DNA of 64,000 nucleotides from JAITMY01 sp031553765. GTDB lineage: Bacteria; Bacteroidota; Bacteroidia; Bacteroidales; UBA932. Positions 7,022 to 15,840 of this stretch are shown here, in pieces. Location of the stretch: NCBI GenBank assembly GCA_031553765.1, contig JAVBKY010000003.1, forward strand, positions 1 to 64,000, in the 5' to 3' direction. Position numbers and translations under genes: made by a program. Below the pieces are notes generated by a model, which was not told the origin of the DNA, ran no database searches, and saw only the letters and a list, made by a program, of their open reading frames with translations. Numbering within the stretch: the first letter of the stretch is position 1; the number at the start of each line of letters is the position of its first letter.

Positions 7022-7771
7022 ATGCAAACCGAAACAACCACCATCAACGACCTCGAAAAACAGCTCCAAGTCACGCTCGATTGGGGTGAAATTCAGGAAG
7101 AGTATAATGACCTTATAGCACGCTACGCCAAATTTCCGCTCAAGGGATTTCGTGAGGGAAAGGTTCCCACCGGGCTTATTGAAACCACCTATAAAAACGA
7201 GCTGCGCGAAGACCTTGTTTCTGCCTGCGCACCACGCTTTTGCCGTAAGGCTATGGACGAGCAACAGCTACAAGCGGCATCGCCCGTAGAGGTAAGTAAC
7301 GTGGAGTTTGAAAAAGGCAAGCTCCTATCGTTCATAGCTAGCTTTGTTGAAATGCCCGAGTTCAGCTTACCCGATTACAAAACGCTAAACGTAACAAGCG
7401 CTACCACCGAAGAAAAGCTGGACGAGGTTTCGATGAGGCTGTTGGAGCAAACTCCTATTACTATACACAGCAAGCTGATTGACCACGAGCTGGAGTACTC
7501 CGAAATTGACCCCGAAGAAGCCTCTGACGATGACAAGTCAGCTGCCGAAGCCCGCGTAAAGCTTATGATGATTTTGAAAAAAATCGCAGCGCAGGACAAT
7601 GTAGAAGTTGACCGCAAGGATGTGGAGCTACGCATTGAAGAGGTAGCGCAAGAGAATGATGTTACCGCCGACCAACTACGCGATTATTTACAGCAAAGCG
7701 GCGGTATGGAGCGCCTTACCGACACGCTATTGGCCGAGCAGGTACTCGCCTATGTAATATCACTACAGTAA
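7022..7771 (+). CDS. trigger-factor-like chaperone lacking the PPIase domain
   Basis: At 249 residues this is about 200 shorter than normal trigger factor. The N-terminal ribosome-binding domain is present with the signature GFREGKVP at 42-49, the loop that docks on ribosomal protein L23. After about residue 115 the FKBP-type PPIase domain is absent, and the protein goes straight into a helical C-terminal region (EEKLDEVSMRLLEQTP to the end) like the substrate-holding arms. The flanking intergenic sequence holds no missing part, so this is not a frameshift. It lies 76 bases after the sulfatase maturase and just before the sulfatases. I infer that it may keep nascent sulfatases unfolded for modification and export. 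Confidence 0.82.
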   Translation: MQTETTTINDLEKQLQVTLDWGEIQEEYNDLIARYAKFPLKGFREGKVPTGLIETTYKNELREDLVSACAPRFCRKAMDEQQLQAASPVEVSNVEFEKGKLLSFIASFVEMPEFSLPDYKTLNVTSATTEEKLDEVSMRLLEQTPITIHSKLIDHELEYSEIDPEEASDDDKSAAEARVKLMMILKKIAAQDNVEVDRKDVELRIEEVAQENDVTADQLRDYLQQSGGMERLTDTLLAEQVLAYVISLQ

Positions 7772-7957
7772 ATAGCTATACACTCAAGAAAGTCACAGTC
7801 TTTTTACAATTTTAACTTTCATTTACCTCTCGTAGCTGAGCTTTGCATTCTGCTCGGAAAATCTCACCCAAAAGTTATATAATGTGTAATTTATTCAATT
7901 TTATACTGCTTTTACACTAAATAGCAAATACTAAAGCACACGCTATAATATAAACTC

Positions 7958-7965
7958 TACCTTTG
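7958..7965 (+). promoter_or_regulatory. putative -7 box (TACCTTTG) for the first sulfatase
   Basis: Matches the Bacteroidetes TAnnTTTG consensus 50 bases before the sulfatase start. I see no clear TTG at the usual -33 distance, so this is a partial match only. The 7772-8014 gap otherwise shows nothing. Confidence 0.4.
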
Positions 7966-8014
7966 ACACAAGTTTTGTCCCTCTGAAGTTTTAACCTTTT
8001 AAACTTTAATAACC

Positions 8015-9616
8015 ATGGACTTGCAAAACAAGCTCAAGAAGTGTGGCAAATGGGCTGCCGTAGGCGCCATTTTGGCTGCAGGTGTTGTGGCTCCAAAGGA
8101 GAGTAATGCACAACAAAAAAAGTCGGACGTCAAGAAGCCTAACATTATTGTTATCATGACGGATGACGTGGGAGTTGGTGACTTGGGCTGCTACGGTGGC
8201 GGTATTACACGTGGCGCTCCTACCCCCAACCTCGACCGTATGGCACAAGAGGGTATGCGATTCGCCACGTATTACGGACAAGCCAGCTGTACTGCAGGTC
8301 GCGCCTCATTCATTACCGGTCGCATTCCCATTCGTACATCAATGTCATCGGTGTTAGCACCGGGCGACCCCAACGGGCTAAAAAAGGAAACACCCACCAT
8401 TGCGCAAGCAATGAAGAATTTGGGCTACAAAACCGTACAATTGGGTAAGTGGCACTTGGGTGATAAGGAGGAGAACTTCCCCACATCGATTGGCTTCGAT
8501 GAAATGTATCACATGACCCCCTATTACGCAGGCGTATATGCCTACGAAGATCCCGAATTACACCCCAACTTCCCACGCAATGATGCACAATTCATGAAAG
8601 AGTGGCGCGCTATGGCCGTACTTTCTGAATTTGAAGGAAAAGCAGGTGAAAAAGCAAAAGTGGTAACCGAGAATTTCAACTACCAAAACCTGAAAACCGG
8701 TGACGACAACATGCGCGCAACCGCCATTGATTGGATAAAGAAAAATTCCAAAGGCAATCAGCCATTCTTTATGTACCTCAACTTTTTGAAGGCGCATAAT
8801 CCCAACAACCCCAGCGACCGCTTTAAAGGCAAGTCACCCGGCGGTATGCCCTACCAGGATGCCATTATGGAGTTGGATGATAATAGTGGACAAGTTATTC
8901 AAGCCATCCGTGACTTGGGTATTGCCGAGAATACCTTAATAGTATGGACAACCGATAACGGCGCATGGGTTGACGCATGGCCAGACGCAGGCTACACCCC
9001 ATATCGCGGAATGAAGGGCACACCGTTTGAAGGTGGCTTCCGCTGCCCCGCTATTGCATGGTGGCCGGGGCACATTCCTGCCGGCAGCACAGCTACCGAC
9101 ATGATGAGCCACATGGACTGGTGGCCTACATTTGTAGCCATTGCCGGAGGTACACCTCCATCATACAAGTGGCAGGATAACACCGGTAAGCCTATTATTT
9201 TTGACGGTATTGACAACAGCGACTTGTTGCTTGGGAAAGGTCCCGGAAAGCGTGATTTCTTTGCCTACTTCAATGACCAAAAGTTTGGAGCCATTCGCTA
9301 CACCAACCTAAAAATGGTGTTCACCGCAAAAGACACATGGTTAGGTCCCGAACTTGATTTGAACCCACCCGCAATCTATGACCTGTGGCAAGACCCCGCT
9401 GAAAACTATGACTTGATTTTTAATGGTGCAGCCCCCACACGCGGAGAGTTGAAAACATCTCCCGGACGTTATTCAGGACAAGACAATGCTTGGATGGCTA
9501 TTAAGATGAATCCAAAATTGATCAGCTTCCTTTTAGAGTTTAAAGACTATCCAAATATCCCCTACCAACCATGGGGAATGGGATTGACAAAGGTTATTCC
9601 GGCAGATTTTAAATAA
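8015..9616 (+). CDS. exported Cys-type sulfatase 1
   Basis: Hydrolyses sulfate esters outside the cytoplasm; the substrate cannot be read from sequence. The N-terminus LKKCGKWAAVGAILAA followed by SNAQQ is a signal peptide with a predicted cut near residue 33. The sulfatase core begins at KPNIIVIMTDDVG (metal ligands D50, D51). C92 in SCTAGRASFITGR is the formylglycine precursor, so the enzyme needs the maturase at 5671. LGKWHLGD is the second signature, and TTDNG and the later RYTNLKMV region are typical. Length 533 is normal. It is more distant from the other two sulfatases than they are from each other. It is 12 bases from the next gene, so the two are co-transcribed. Confidence 0.93.
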   Translation: MDLQNKLKKCGKWAAVGAILAAGVVAPKESNAQQKKSDVKKPNIIVIMTDDVGVGDLGCYGGGITRGAPTPNLDRMAQEGMRFATYYGQASCTAGRASFITGRIPIRTSMSSVLAPGDPNGLKKETPTIAQAMKNLGYKTVQLGKWHLGDKEENFPTSIGFDEMYHMTPYYAGVYAYEDPELHPNFPRNDAQFMKEWRAMAVLSEFEGKAGEKAKVVTENFNYQNLKTGDDNMRATAIDWIKKNSKGNQPFFMYLNFLKAHNPNNPSDRFKGKSPGGMPYQDAIMELDDNSGQVIQAIRDLGIAENTLIVWTTDNGAWVDAWPDAGYTPYRGMKGTPFEGGFRCPAIAWWPGHIPAGSTATDMMSHMDWWPTFVAIAGGTPPSYKWQDNTGKPIIFDGIDNSDLLLGKGPGKRDFFAYFNDQKFGAIRYTNLKMVFTAKDTWLGPELDLNPPAIYDLWQDPAENYDLIFNGAAPTRGELKTSPGRYSGQDNAWMAIKMNPKLISFLLEFKDYPNIPYQPWGMGLTKVIPADFK

Positions 9617-9628
9617 ATCCAAACAGCT

Positions 9629-11215
9629 ATGAGTACAAAACTAAACTTGAAGAAGTGTGGCAAATGGGCTGCCGTAGGCGCCGTGCTTGCCGCAGGAGTG
9701 GTAGTTCCCGCACAGGAAGCTAAGGCTCAAAAGAAGGCTGAGTCAAAGAAGCAGCCGAACATTCTCGTGATTTTTGGCGACGATATAGGGCAAACAAACA
9801 TTAGCGTGTACAGCCGCGGATTGATGGGTTTCACAACTCCCAACATTGACCGCATTGGTAACGAAGGTGGCGTATTTATACAATACTACGGTCAGCAGTC
9901 CTGCACCGCAGGTCGCGCGGCCTTTATTACAGGACAATGTCCCTTCCGCACCGGGCTTACCAAGGTTGGCCTTCCCGGCTCACCTATTGGATTGCAAGCC
10001 GAAGACCCCACCATTGCCGAGTTCCTTAAACCCCTTGGATACATGTGCGGTCAATTTGGTAAAAACCACTTGGGTGACCAAGATAAATACCTGCCCACAG
10101 CACACGGTTTCGACGAATTCTTTGGTAACCTGTATCACCTCAATGCCGAGCAGGAGCCTGAGAATCCCGACTACCCAAAGGATCCCGAGTTTAAGAAAAA
10201 GTATGGTCCTCGTGGCGTACTACGCTCCACTGCCGATGGCAAAGTAGAAGATACAGGTCCCCTTACCATGAAGCGCATGGAAACGGTGGACGAAGAGTTC
10301 ATGGCTGCAGCAAAGGACTTTATTACCCGTCAGGTAAAAGCCGGCAAGCCATTCTTTACATGGTACAACTCCACACGCATGCACATATTTACCCACTTAA
10401 AGCCCGCCTCCGACGGCAAGACTGGACTTGGTCTGCAAGCCGATGGTATGACCGAGCATGACGGACATGTAGGTGAGTTGCTCAAGCTACTGGATGATTT
10501 GAAAATTGCCGACAATACCATTGTTATTTACACCACCGACAACGGTGCGATGAAGAACCAGTGGCCTGATGGCGGTGCGTCACCATTCCGCTCTGAGAAG
10601 GACACCAACTGGGAAGGCGCTTTCCGCGTTCCGGCAGTTGTTCGCTGGCCGGGCATGATTAAGCCGGGTACCAACTTCACTCAGCTGTTCTCTGCCGAGG
10701 ATTGGCTGCCCACATTGGTAGCAGCAGCCGGAGGCGATGCCAACTTGCGTGAAAATGCAACCAAGGGTGTACAAGCAGGAAGTAAGAACTTCAAGGTACA
10801 TATCGATGGATATAATCAGCTGGATTACCTCACGGGAAAAACCAACGAATCTGCTCGCTCAGAATTCTTCTACTTTGACGACGATGGTAACCTCGTTGCT
10901 TACCGCGACCAGCGCTTCAAATTTATGTACAACGTACAGTACGCAACTGGTATGCAAGTTTGGCGTCAGCCTATGACTCCTATGCGTGCACCTGTGATGG
11001 TTGACCTATTGTCCGACCCTTACGAGTACTCAATCGATGGATCAGCATACTACGAAAGGTGGGCTATGGATCACGCATTCTTTGTATTGCCCGCCATCAA
11101 CAAGGTAGGAGCATACTTAATGACCTATAGGGACTTCCCTCCACGTCAAAGGCCGGCATCTTTCTCTATTGATCAAATTCTAGAAAAGTTAGAAGCAGCT
11201 AAAGCCAATAGGTAA
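9629..11215 (+). CDS. exported Cys-type sulfatase 2
   Basis: Arylsulfatase-family enzyme of 528 residues. Signal peptide LKKCGKWAAVGAVLAAGVV with cut after AKAQ near residue 34. Metal ligands D51-D52 (FGDDIGQ), formylglycine precursor C92 (SCTAGRAAF) and GKNHLGD in place of the commoner GKWHLG. The segments HGFDEFFGNLYHLNAEQEPE and YTTDNGAMKNQWPDGG are nearly the same in the third sulfatase, so the two are paralogues. In the signal-peptide codons 33 bases (9650-9682) are identical to sulfatase 1 (8036-8068), although the enzymes differ elsewhere. A strong terminator follows at 11254. Confidence 0.93.
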   Translation: MSTKLNLKKCGKWAAVGAVLAAGVVVPAQEAKAQKKAESKKQPNILVIFGDDIGQTNISVYSRGLMGFTTPNIDRIGNEGGVFIQYYGQQSCTAGRAAFITGQCPFRTGLTKVGLPGSPIGLQAEDPTIAEFLKPLGYMCGQFGKNHLGDQDKYLPTAHGFDEFFGNLYHLNAEQEPENPDYPKDPEFKKKYGPRGVLRSTADGKVEDTGPLTMKRMETVDEEFMAAAKDFITRQVKAGKPFFTWYNSTRMHIFTHLKPASDGKTGLGLQADGMTEHDGHVGELLKLLDDLKIADNTIVIYTTDNGAMKNQWPDGGASPFRSEKDTNWEGAFRVPAVVRWPGMIKPGTNFTQLFSAEDWLPTLVAAAGGDANLRENATKGVQAGSKNFKVHIDGYNQLDYLTGKTNESARSEFFYFDDDGNLVAYRDQRFKFMYNVQYATGMQVWRQPMTPMRAPVMVDLLSDPYEYSIDGSAYYERWAMDHAFFVLPAINKVGAYLMTYRDFPPRQRPASFSIDQILEKLEAAKANR

Positions 11216-11253
11216 TAACTTTACCTTAAGGAGACGATTTTCCTTCGCATAGT

Positions 11254-11291
11254 AAACCGCTCCGTAAATTTCTTTATGGAGCGGTTTTTTT
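11254..11291 (+). terminator. rho-independent terminator after sulfatases 1-2
   Basis: Stem AAACCGCTCC / GGAGCGGTTT followed by a run of T. It ends the two-gene sulfatase transcript. Confidence 0.85.
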
Positions 11292-11318
11292 ATCATTTCA
11301 TTTTTTATCTACACTGTT

Positions 11319-12302
11319 ATGAAAAAAATTTCATTCATCCTAATTGTGCTGGTTGCCATATCGTGCAGCACAGTTCCCAAGCCTGCTACGTCCGGCGATC
11401 CGCTTCCATCGTGGAATGACGGCACCAACAAGCAGACCATTATAAACTTCGTAAAAGAAGTTACTACCGCAGGTGATAAATTTGTTCCTATAGAAAAACG
11501 CATAGCGGTATTCGATAATGATGGCACGCTATGGTGCGAGCAACCGCTCTACTTCGAAATGATTTACTCCGTTGATATGACCAAAGCCATTGCCTCGCAA
11601 AGCAAAGAGTTGCAAAAGAAACCGGAGCTGAAAGCGCTGGCAAACGGCGACATGAAAACCTTCATGAAGGGTGGAGAAAAATCTATTTTAGAAGCCTTTG
11701 CCATTTCACACTCAGCTGTTAAGCCCGAAGTGTTTGATAAAATGGCGCAAACGTGGTTAGACACGGCTATACATCCTCGCTTTAAAAAGAAATACAGCGA
11801 GCTCACCTACAAGCCTATGGTAGAACTGCTGAAATATTTGCGCGATAATGGCTTCAAAACCTTTATTGTATCGGGCGGTTCATCGCAGTTTATTCGCAAC
11901 TTTAGTGAAAAAGTTTATGGTATACCGGCCGAACAGGTAATAGGCACCATGCTTAAGGCAAAGTATGACGAGCCCACGCACAGCATTGCTGTTACCACTG
12001 ACTTGTGGCACAACGATGACAAGGAAGGTAAGCCCGTGGGCATTTTCCAAATCATAGGCCGCAAGCCTATACTCGCCTTTGGCAACTCCGATGGCGACCA
12101 GCAAATGTTGCAGTGGACATCTACCAACACGCTTCCCAACCTCTCACTCATACTTCACCACACCGATGCCGAACGCGAGTATGCTTATGACCGTCCGTCA
12201 AAAATTGGTCAACTCGATAAGGCTATGACGGAGGCTAAGGAGAAAGGCTGGATACTGGTAGATATGAAGCAGGATTTCAAAACGATTTTTGCCTTTGAAT
12301 AA
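11319..12302 (+). CDS. lipoprotein HAD-superfamily phosphatase
   Basis: A 327-residue lipoprotein: signal MKKISFILIVLVAIS then Cys16. HAD motif I is FDNDGT (D66 nucleophile, D68). Motif II is probably FIVSGGSSQF around 185, and motif III/IV is AFGNSDGDQQML near 250. By family these are phosphomonoesterases of the periplasm or outer membrane; the substrate is unknown. It stands between sulfatase genes, with terminators on both sides, so it is a separate transcript. A role in using phosphate- or sulfate-bearing glycans or host polymers is a guess from context. Confidence 0.82.
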   Translation: MKKISFILIVLVAISCSTVPKPATSGDPLPSWNDGTNKQTIINFVKEVTTAGDKFVPIEKRIAVFDNDGTLWCEQPLYFEMIYSVDMTKAIASQSKELQKKPELKALANGDMKTFMKGGEKSILEAFAISHSAVKPEVFDKMAQTWLDTAIHPRFKKKYSELTYKPMVELLKYLRDNGFKTFIVSGGSSQFIRNFSEKVYGIPAEQVIGTMLKAKYDEPTHSIAVTTDLWHNDDKEGKPVGIFQIIGRKPILAFGNSDGDQQMLQWTSTNTLPNLSLILHHTDAEREYAYDRPSKIGQLDKAMTEAKEKGWILVDMKQDFKTIFAFE

Positions 12303-12324
12303 CAACCGGTTTTACTCTCCCAAC

Positions 12325-12358
12325 AAGAATGCTCACGAATTTCCGTGGGCATTCTTAT
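12325..12358 (+). terminator. rho-independent terminator after HAD phosphatase
   Basis: Stem AAGAATGCTCACG / CGTGGGCATTCTT (one G-T type mismatch) with a T-rich tail. Confidence 0.8.
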
Positions 12359-12369
12359 TTTATATCGAA

Positions 12370-12780
12370 ATTATTCGCTTTTCTTTTGTCACTTTGGCTT
12401 GACCCAAAGTAACCAAAAGTCAAGAACGGTGAAAGCTTCAGCCCTTCCGCTTGAAAAACTGCACTTCGCTCCTTCGGGTCGCTCGTCGTTTTTCAACGCT
12501 CTTTCCGGCGCCGGCTCGCTCACCGTTCAGGCCTACGCACCCACCCGCACAGGCCCAAGAGATAGCAAGCGCGATAGCCATTTTGCCGTAAGGCAATGAG
12601 GCGGCATGGGCTTTGTAGGCGGGGTACCCGCAGGGCGCTGCGGCGTAAAACAAAATGATGTTTGAGCAAAGCGAGTTCATTTTGTTTAGCCGAGCAAGCC
12701 CGTGGCGGGTCGCCGAGAAGCTAAGCCGCGAGTTTTTTTGTTACTTTTTTTGGCGGGCAAAAAAAGTAAGATAAAAATAG
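12370..12780 (+). repeat. long non-coding intergenic repeat element
   Basis: No credible gene lies in 12303-13060. The left part has TTTTGTCACTTTGG and CCAAAGTAACCAAAAG. The right end has TTTTTTTGTTACTTTTTTTG and CAAAAAAAGTAAG, giving palindromic termini. The middle is GC-rich with several short stems and opposing open frames that look non-coding. 12421-12479 recurs in inverted orientation at 27159-27217. The remaining 280 bases before the third sulfatase are AT-rich with nothing recognisable. Confidence 0.75.
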
Positions 12781-13060
12781 AACAATTTATACAAACAAGT
12801 AAGACTTTAACACTATCGCAACCACAATCCTTCATTTCTATTTACCAACCTTAAATAACCTCTACATCTGCAAAAAAGCAGCATCAATTACCTTCCAAAA
12901 ACCTCATTTTATCTTTAATTCGCAACTTCAAACCTAAGAAAAGTTAAGCGATTAAAATTTCTCTTCAATAGCCCTTGGCATAATGTAATTTGCACTTTCA
13001 ACTCTCCTACATTTGCAGTAATAACATTGTTTCCGCTATGAACTTTTAAAAGAAAGAAAA

Positions 13061-14641
13061 ATGGAAAAGACAAGAAAACTAAAAAAGTGTGGAAAATGGG
13101 CAGCCGTAGGTGCCGTGCTGGCTGCTGCCACCATTCTCCCCAACAAGGTGGAGGCACAGAAAAAAACCACCAAGGAAAACACCAAGCAACCCAATATTCT
13201 CGTCATCATGGGCGATGATATCGGTGCGTGGAACCTCAGCTGCTGGAACCGCGGTATGATGGGCTACAAAACACCCAACATTGACCGTATTGCCAACGAG
13301 GGCGTTATGTTTACCGACTACTACGGCCAACAATCGTGTACCGCCGGACGCGCGGCCTTTATCACAGGGCAATCCCCCTTTCGCACAGGCTTGCTAAAAG
13401 TTGGAGTACCGGGTTCCAAATTAGGCATACAACCTGAAGACCCAACACTAGCTGAAATGCTGAAACCCTTGGGCTATGCTACCGGACAGTTTGGAAAAAA
13501 TCACTTAGGTGACCGCGATGAATTCCTGCCTACCAAACATGGCTTTGATGAGTTCTTCGGCAACCTATACCACCTCAACGCTGAGGAAGAACCTGAGAAT
13601 CCCGACTATCCGCAAGATCCTGAATTCCGTAAGAACTTTGGACCACGCGGTATCCTCCGTGCCACAGCCGATGGTAAAGTAGAAGATACCGGACCCCTTA
13701 CCAAAAAGCGCATGGAAACTGCCGATGAAGAATTTTTGGCCGCCACCAAAGATTTTATTAGCCGTCAAGTAAAGGCTGAAAAGCCTTTCTTTGCCTGGTT
13801 TAACGCCAGCCGTATGCACATCTACACACACTTGAAACCGGGTGTAGATGGAAAAACAGGCCTGGGCTACTACGCTGATGGCATGGTAGAGCATGATGGT
13901 CATGTAGGTCAGCTACTGCAACTGCTCGAAGATTTGAAGGTTGATCAGAATACCATTGTTATTTACACCACCGACAATGGCGCCATGAAGTGCACCTGGC
14001 CCGATGCCGGAGCATCTCCCTTCAAAGGCGAAAAAAACACCAACTGGGAAGGTGGTTTCCGCGTGCCTTGCGTAGCCCGCTGGCCGGGACACTTCAAGCC
14101 GGGAACTGTAGTCAATGAAATATTTTCAGCCGAGGACTGGTTTCCCACACTCATGGCTGCTGTAGGTGGTGATGCCAACATTCGCGAAAATCTACCTAAA
14201 GGTGTTCAAGCTGGCAGCAAAACCTTCAAAGTTCACATTGATGGATACAACCAGCTGCCACTGCTCACCGGGCAAACAGATAAAGGAGCACGTAATGAGT
14301 TCTACTACTTTAGCGATGACGGAGAATTGATAGGCATGCGCATGGGAAAGTATAAAATGCTGTTTCAGGTGCAAAACGACAAGGGCTTCAACGTTTGGTC
14401 AACCCCCTTCGAAAAGCTCCGATTCGCTCGCATAATCGACCTGCGCTCCGACCCCTTTGAAGATGCGTATGAAAATGCCGACGGCTATCAGGAGTGGTGC
14501 ACACGCCATATATTCCTCCTCGTTCCGGCACAAGCCATTGCTGCTAAATACTTCCAAACATATAAGGAATTTCCGCAACGCCAACGCCCGGGTTCAATCC
14601 ACATGGATGAATTGGTAGATGCAGCGCGGGCAAAGAAGTAG
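13061..14641 (+). CDS. exported Cys-type sulfatase 3
   Basis: A 526-residue paralogue of sulfatase 2. Signal peptide LKKCGKWAAVGAVLAAATI with cut near VEAQ (residue 33). Metal ligands D52-D53 (MGDDIGAW), formylglycine precursor C93 (SCTAGRAAF), then GQFGKNHLGDRDEFLP, FFGNLYHLNAEEEPE and YTTDNGAMKCTWPDAG. The same unusual signal peptide is kept although the codons differ from the first two genes. It has its own terminator and is separated from the others by the repeat element, so it is probably transcribed alone. Substrate unknown; it depends on the maturase at 5671. Confidence 0.93.
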   Translation: MEKTRKLKKCGKWAAVGAVLAAATILPNKVEAQKKTTKENTKQPNILVIMGDDIGAWNLSCWNRGMMGYKTPNIDRIANEGVMFTDYYGQQSCTAGRAAFITGQSPFRTGLLKVGVPGSKLGIQPEDPTLAEMLKPLGYATGQFGKNHLGDRDEFLPTKHGFDEFFGNLYHLNAEEEPENPDYPQDPEFRKNFGPRGILRATADGKVEDTGPLTKKRMETADEEFLAATKDFISRQVKAEKPFFAWFNASRMHIYTHLKPGVDGKTGLGYYADGMVEHDGHVGQLLQLLEDLKVDQNTIVIYTTDNGAMKCTWPDAGASPFKGEKNTNWEGGFRVPCVARWPGHFKPGTVVNEIFSAEDWFPTLMAAVGGDANIRENLPKGVQAGSKTFKVHIDGYNQLPLLTGQTDKGARNEFYYFSDDGELIGMRMGKYKMLFQVQNDKGFNVWSTPFEKLRFARIIDLRSDPFEDAYENADGYQEWCTRHIFLLVPAQAIAAKYFQTYKEFPQRQRPGSIHMDELVDAARAKK

Positions 14642-14687
14642 TATCAATAGGTGTATAACCATAGCTATTTGCTGTGATATTTGATAG

Positions 14688-14719
14688 TCCTCACAGGCCT
14701 AAAACCTGTGAGGATTTTT
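14688..14719 (+). terminator. rho-independent terminator after sulfatase 3
   Basis: Stem TCCTCACAGG / CCTGTGAGGA followed by five T. Confidence 0.85.
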
Positions 14720-14764
14720 ACATTAGGTTAACATACAATACCCCTTTTTAGTACCGTAAATAGG

Positions 14765-14772
14765 TATCTTTG
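14765..14772 (+). promoter_or_regulatory. putative -7 box (TATCTTTG) for the MoxR/Bat operon
   Basis: Matches TAnnTTTG 36 bases before the MoxR start. No clear -33 TTG is seen. Confidence 0.45.
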
Positions 14773-14807
14773 TACATGTTGTTAAAACAATAAACCTCCC
14801 CCTTACC

Positions 14808-15767
14808 ATGACAAACCTCGAACAAATTCTGGCGCTGAAAAAAAATATTGGCGCGAGCATTATCGGACAGGAAGATGTGGTTTCGAAAATCATTATAGCC
14901 CTGCTCACCGACGGCAACGTGCTGCTTGAGGGCCTTCCAGGATTAGCCAAAACCCGGGCCGTAAAAAGCCTTGCCGCCAACCTCGACTGCAAGTTAAGCC
15001 GCATACAATTTACCCCCGATCTGCTACCGTCCGACGTTACAGGTACCGAGGTGTATCAGCCGCAAAGCGAGCAAAAATTCGTCTTCCAGCAAGGCCCCAT
15101 TTTTAGCAACCTTGTGCTAGCCGATGAAATTAACCGTGCGCCAGCCAAGGTACAATCCGCCTTGCTTGAAGCCATGGAGGAACGTCAGGTTTCCGTTGCC
15201 GGAAAAACCTATAAAATGGAGCCGCTATTCATGGTACTTGCTACGCAAAACCCCGTGGAACAAGAGGGCACCTACCCACTACCCGAAGCGCAGCTCGACC
15301 GCTTTGTAATGAAGATAGAAATCAGCTACCCCAGCGCCGACGAAGAAGCAAAAATTGTAAGCCTCGTGCGCGAAGAAAGCAAGGGCGCCAAAGCGCAAAT
15401 CACCCCTACATCTCAACAAGCAATTTTCGACGCGCGCAACGAAATCAGCAATATTACCGTAAGCGATGCCGCCGAAAAATACATGGTAGATTTAATATCC
15501 GCCACACGCTATCCTGATAAATTTAGCAAGGATTTGGCACGCTGGATTAACTACGGCGCCAGCCCCCGCGGCACTATCGCACTCGACAAGTGCTCGCGCG
15601 CAGTAGCCTGGCTCGACGGTCGCGACCACGTAACGCCCGAAGATACGCGAGCCATTGTGCATGACGTGTTGCGCCACCGCCTCATCCTTCGCTACGAGGC
15701 CAACGCCGATCGCGTAAATGCAAACATGGTAATTGACGAAGTGCTGAAGAACGTAGCAGTTTCTTAA
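14808..15767 (+). CDS. MoxR-family AAA+ ATPase
   Basis: A 319-residue chaperone-like ATPase thought to help assemble or activate the metal-binding VWA proteins encoded downstream. Walker A is LEGLPGLAKT (about 43-52) and Walker B is LVLADEINRAP near 104-114. EAMEERQVSV and LATQNPVEQEGTYPLPEAQLDRF are diagnostic of MoxR. It is the first gene of a six-gene cluster in one direction, which in Bacteroides is linked to aerotolerance (Bat). In-cell role here is inferred from that context. Confidence 0.94.
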   Translation: MTNLEQILALKKNIGASIIGQEDVVSKIIIALLTDGNVLLEGLPGLAKTRAVKSLAANLDCKLSRIQFTPDLLPSDVTGTEVYQPQSEQKFVFQQGPIFSNLVLADEINRAPAKVQSALLEAMEERQVSVAGKTYKMEPLFMVLATQNPVEQEGTYPLPEAQLDRFVMKIEISYPSADEEAKIVSLVREESKGAKAQITPTSQQAIFDARNEISNITVSDAAEKYMVDLISATRYPDKFSKDLARWINYGASPRGTIALDKCSRAVAWLDGRDHVTPEDTRAIVHDVLRHRLILRYEANADRVNANMVIDEVLKNVAVS

Positions 15768-15840
15768 ATTGACAACGAACAACTGACAATGGACAATTCC
15801 GCTTTTTATTGTCCGTTGTCCATTATCCATTGTTCATTAA
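15768..15840 (+). repeat. short palindromic intergenic repeat (GACAATGG family)
   Basis: GACAATGGACAATT pairs with TTGTCCGTTGTCCATT across the gap. Related sequence occurs at 34021-34098 and 53388-53413, so it is a dispersed spacer repeat. It does not obviously terminate the operon. Confidence 0.6.

Noticed and set aside
7022..7771. Trigger-factor gene as a frameshifted full-length gene
   Set aside because: The flanks are only 76 and 243 bases and no PPIase-like sequence appears in any frame; the C-terminal domain follows in the same frame.
12345..12680. Open frames on both strands in the long intergenic element
   Set aside because: They follow palindromic, GC-rich repeat sequence, have no domain-like composition, and the matching copy at 27.2 kb does not keep them open.
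5671..14641. Full polysaccharide-utilisation locus
   Set aside because: No SusC/SusD pair, glycoside hydrolase or hybrid regulator is present among the sulfatase genes.
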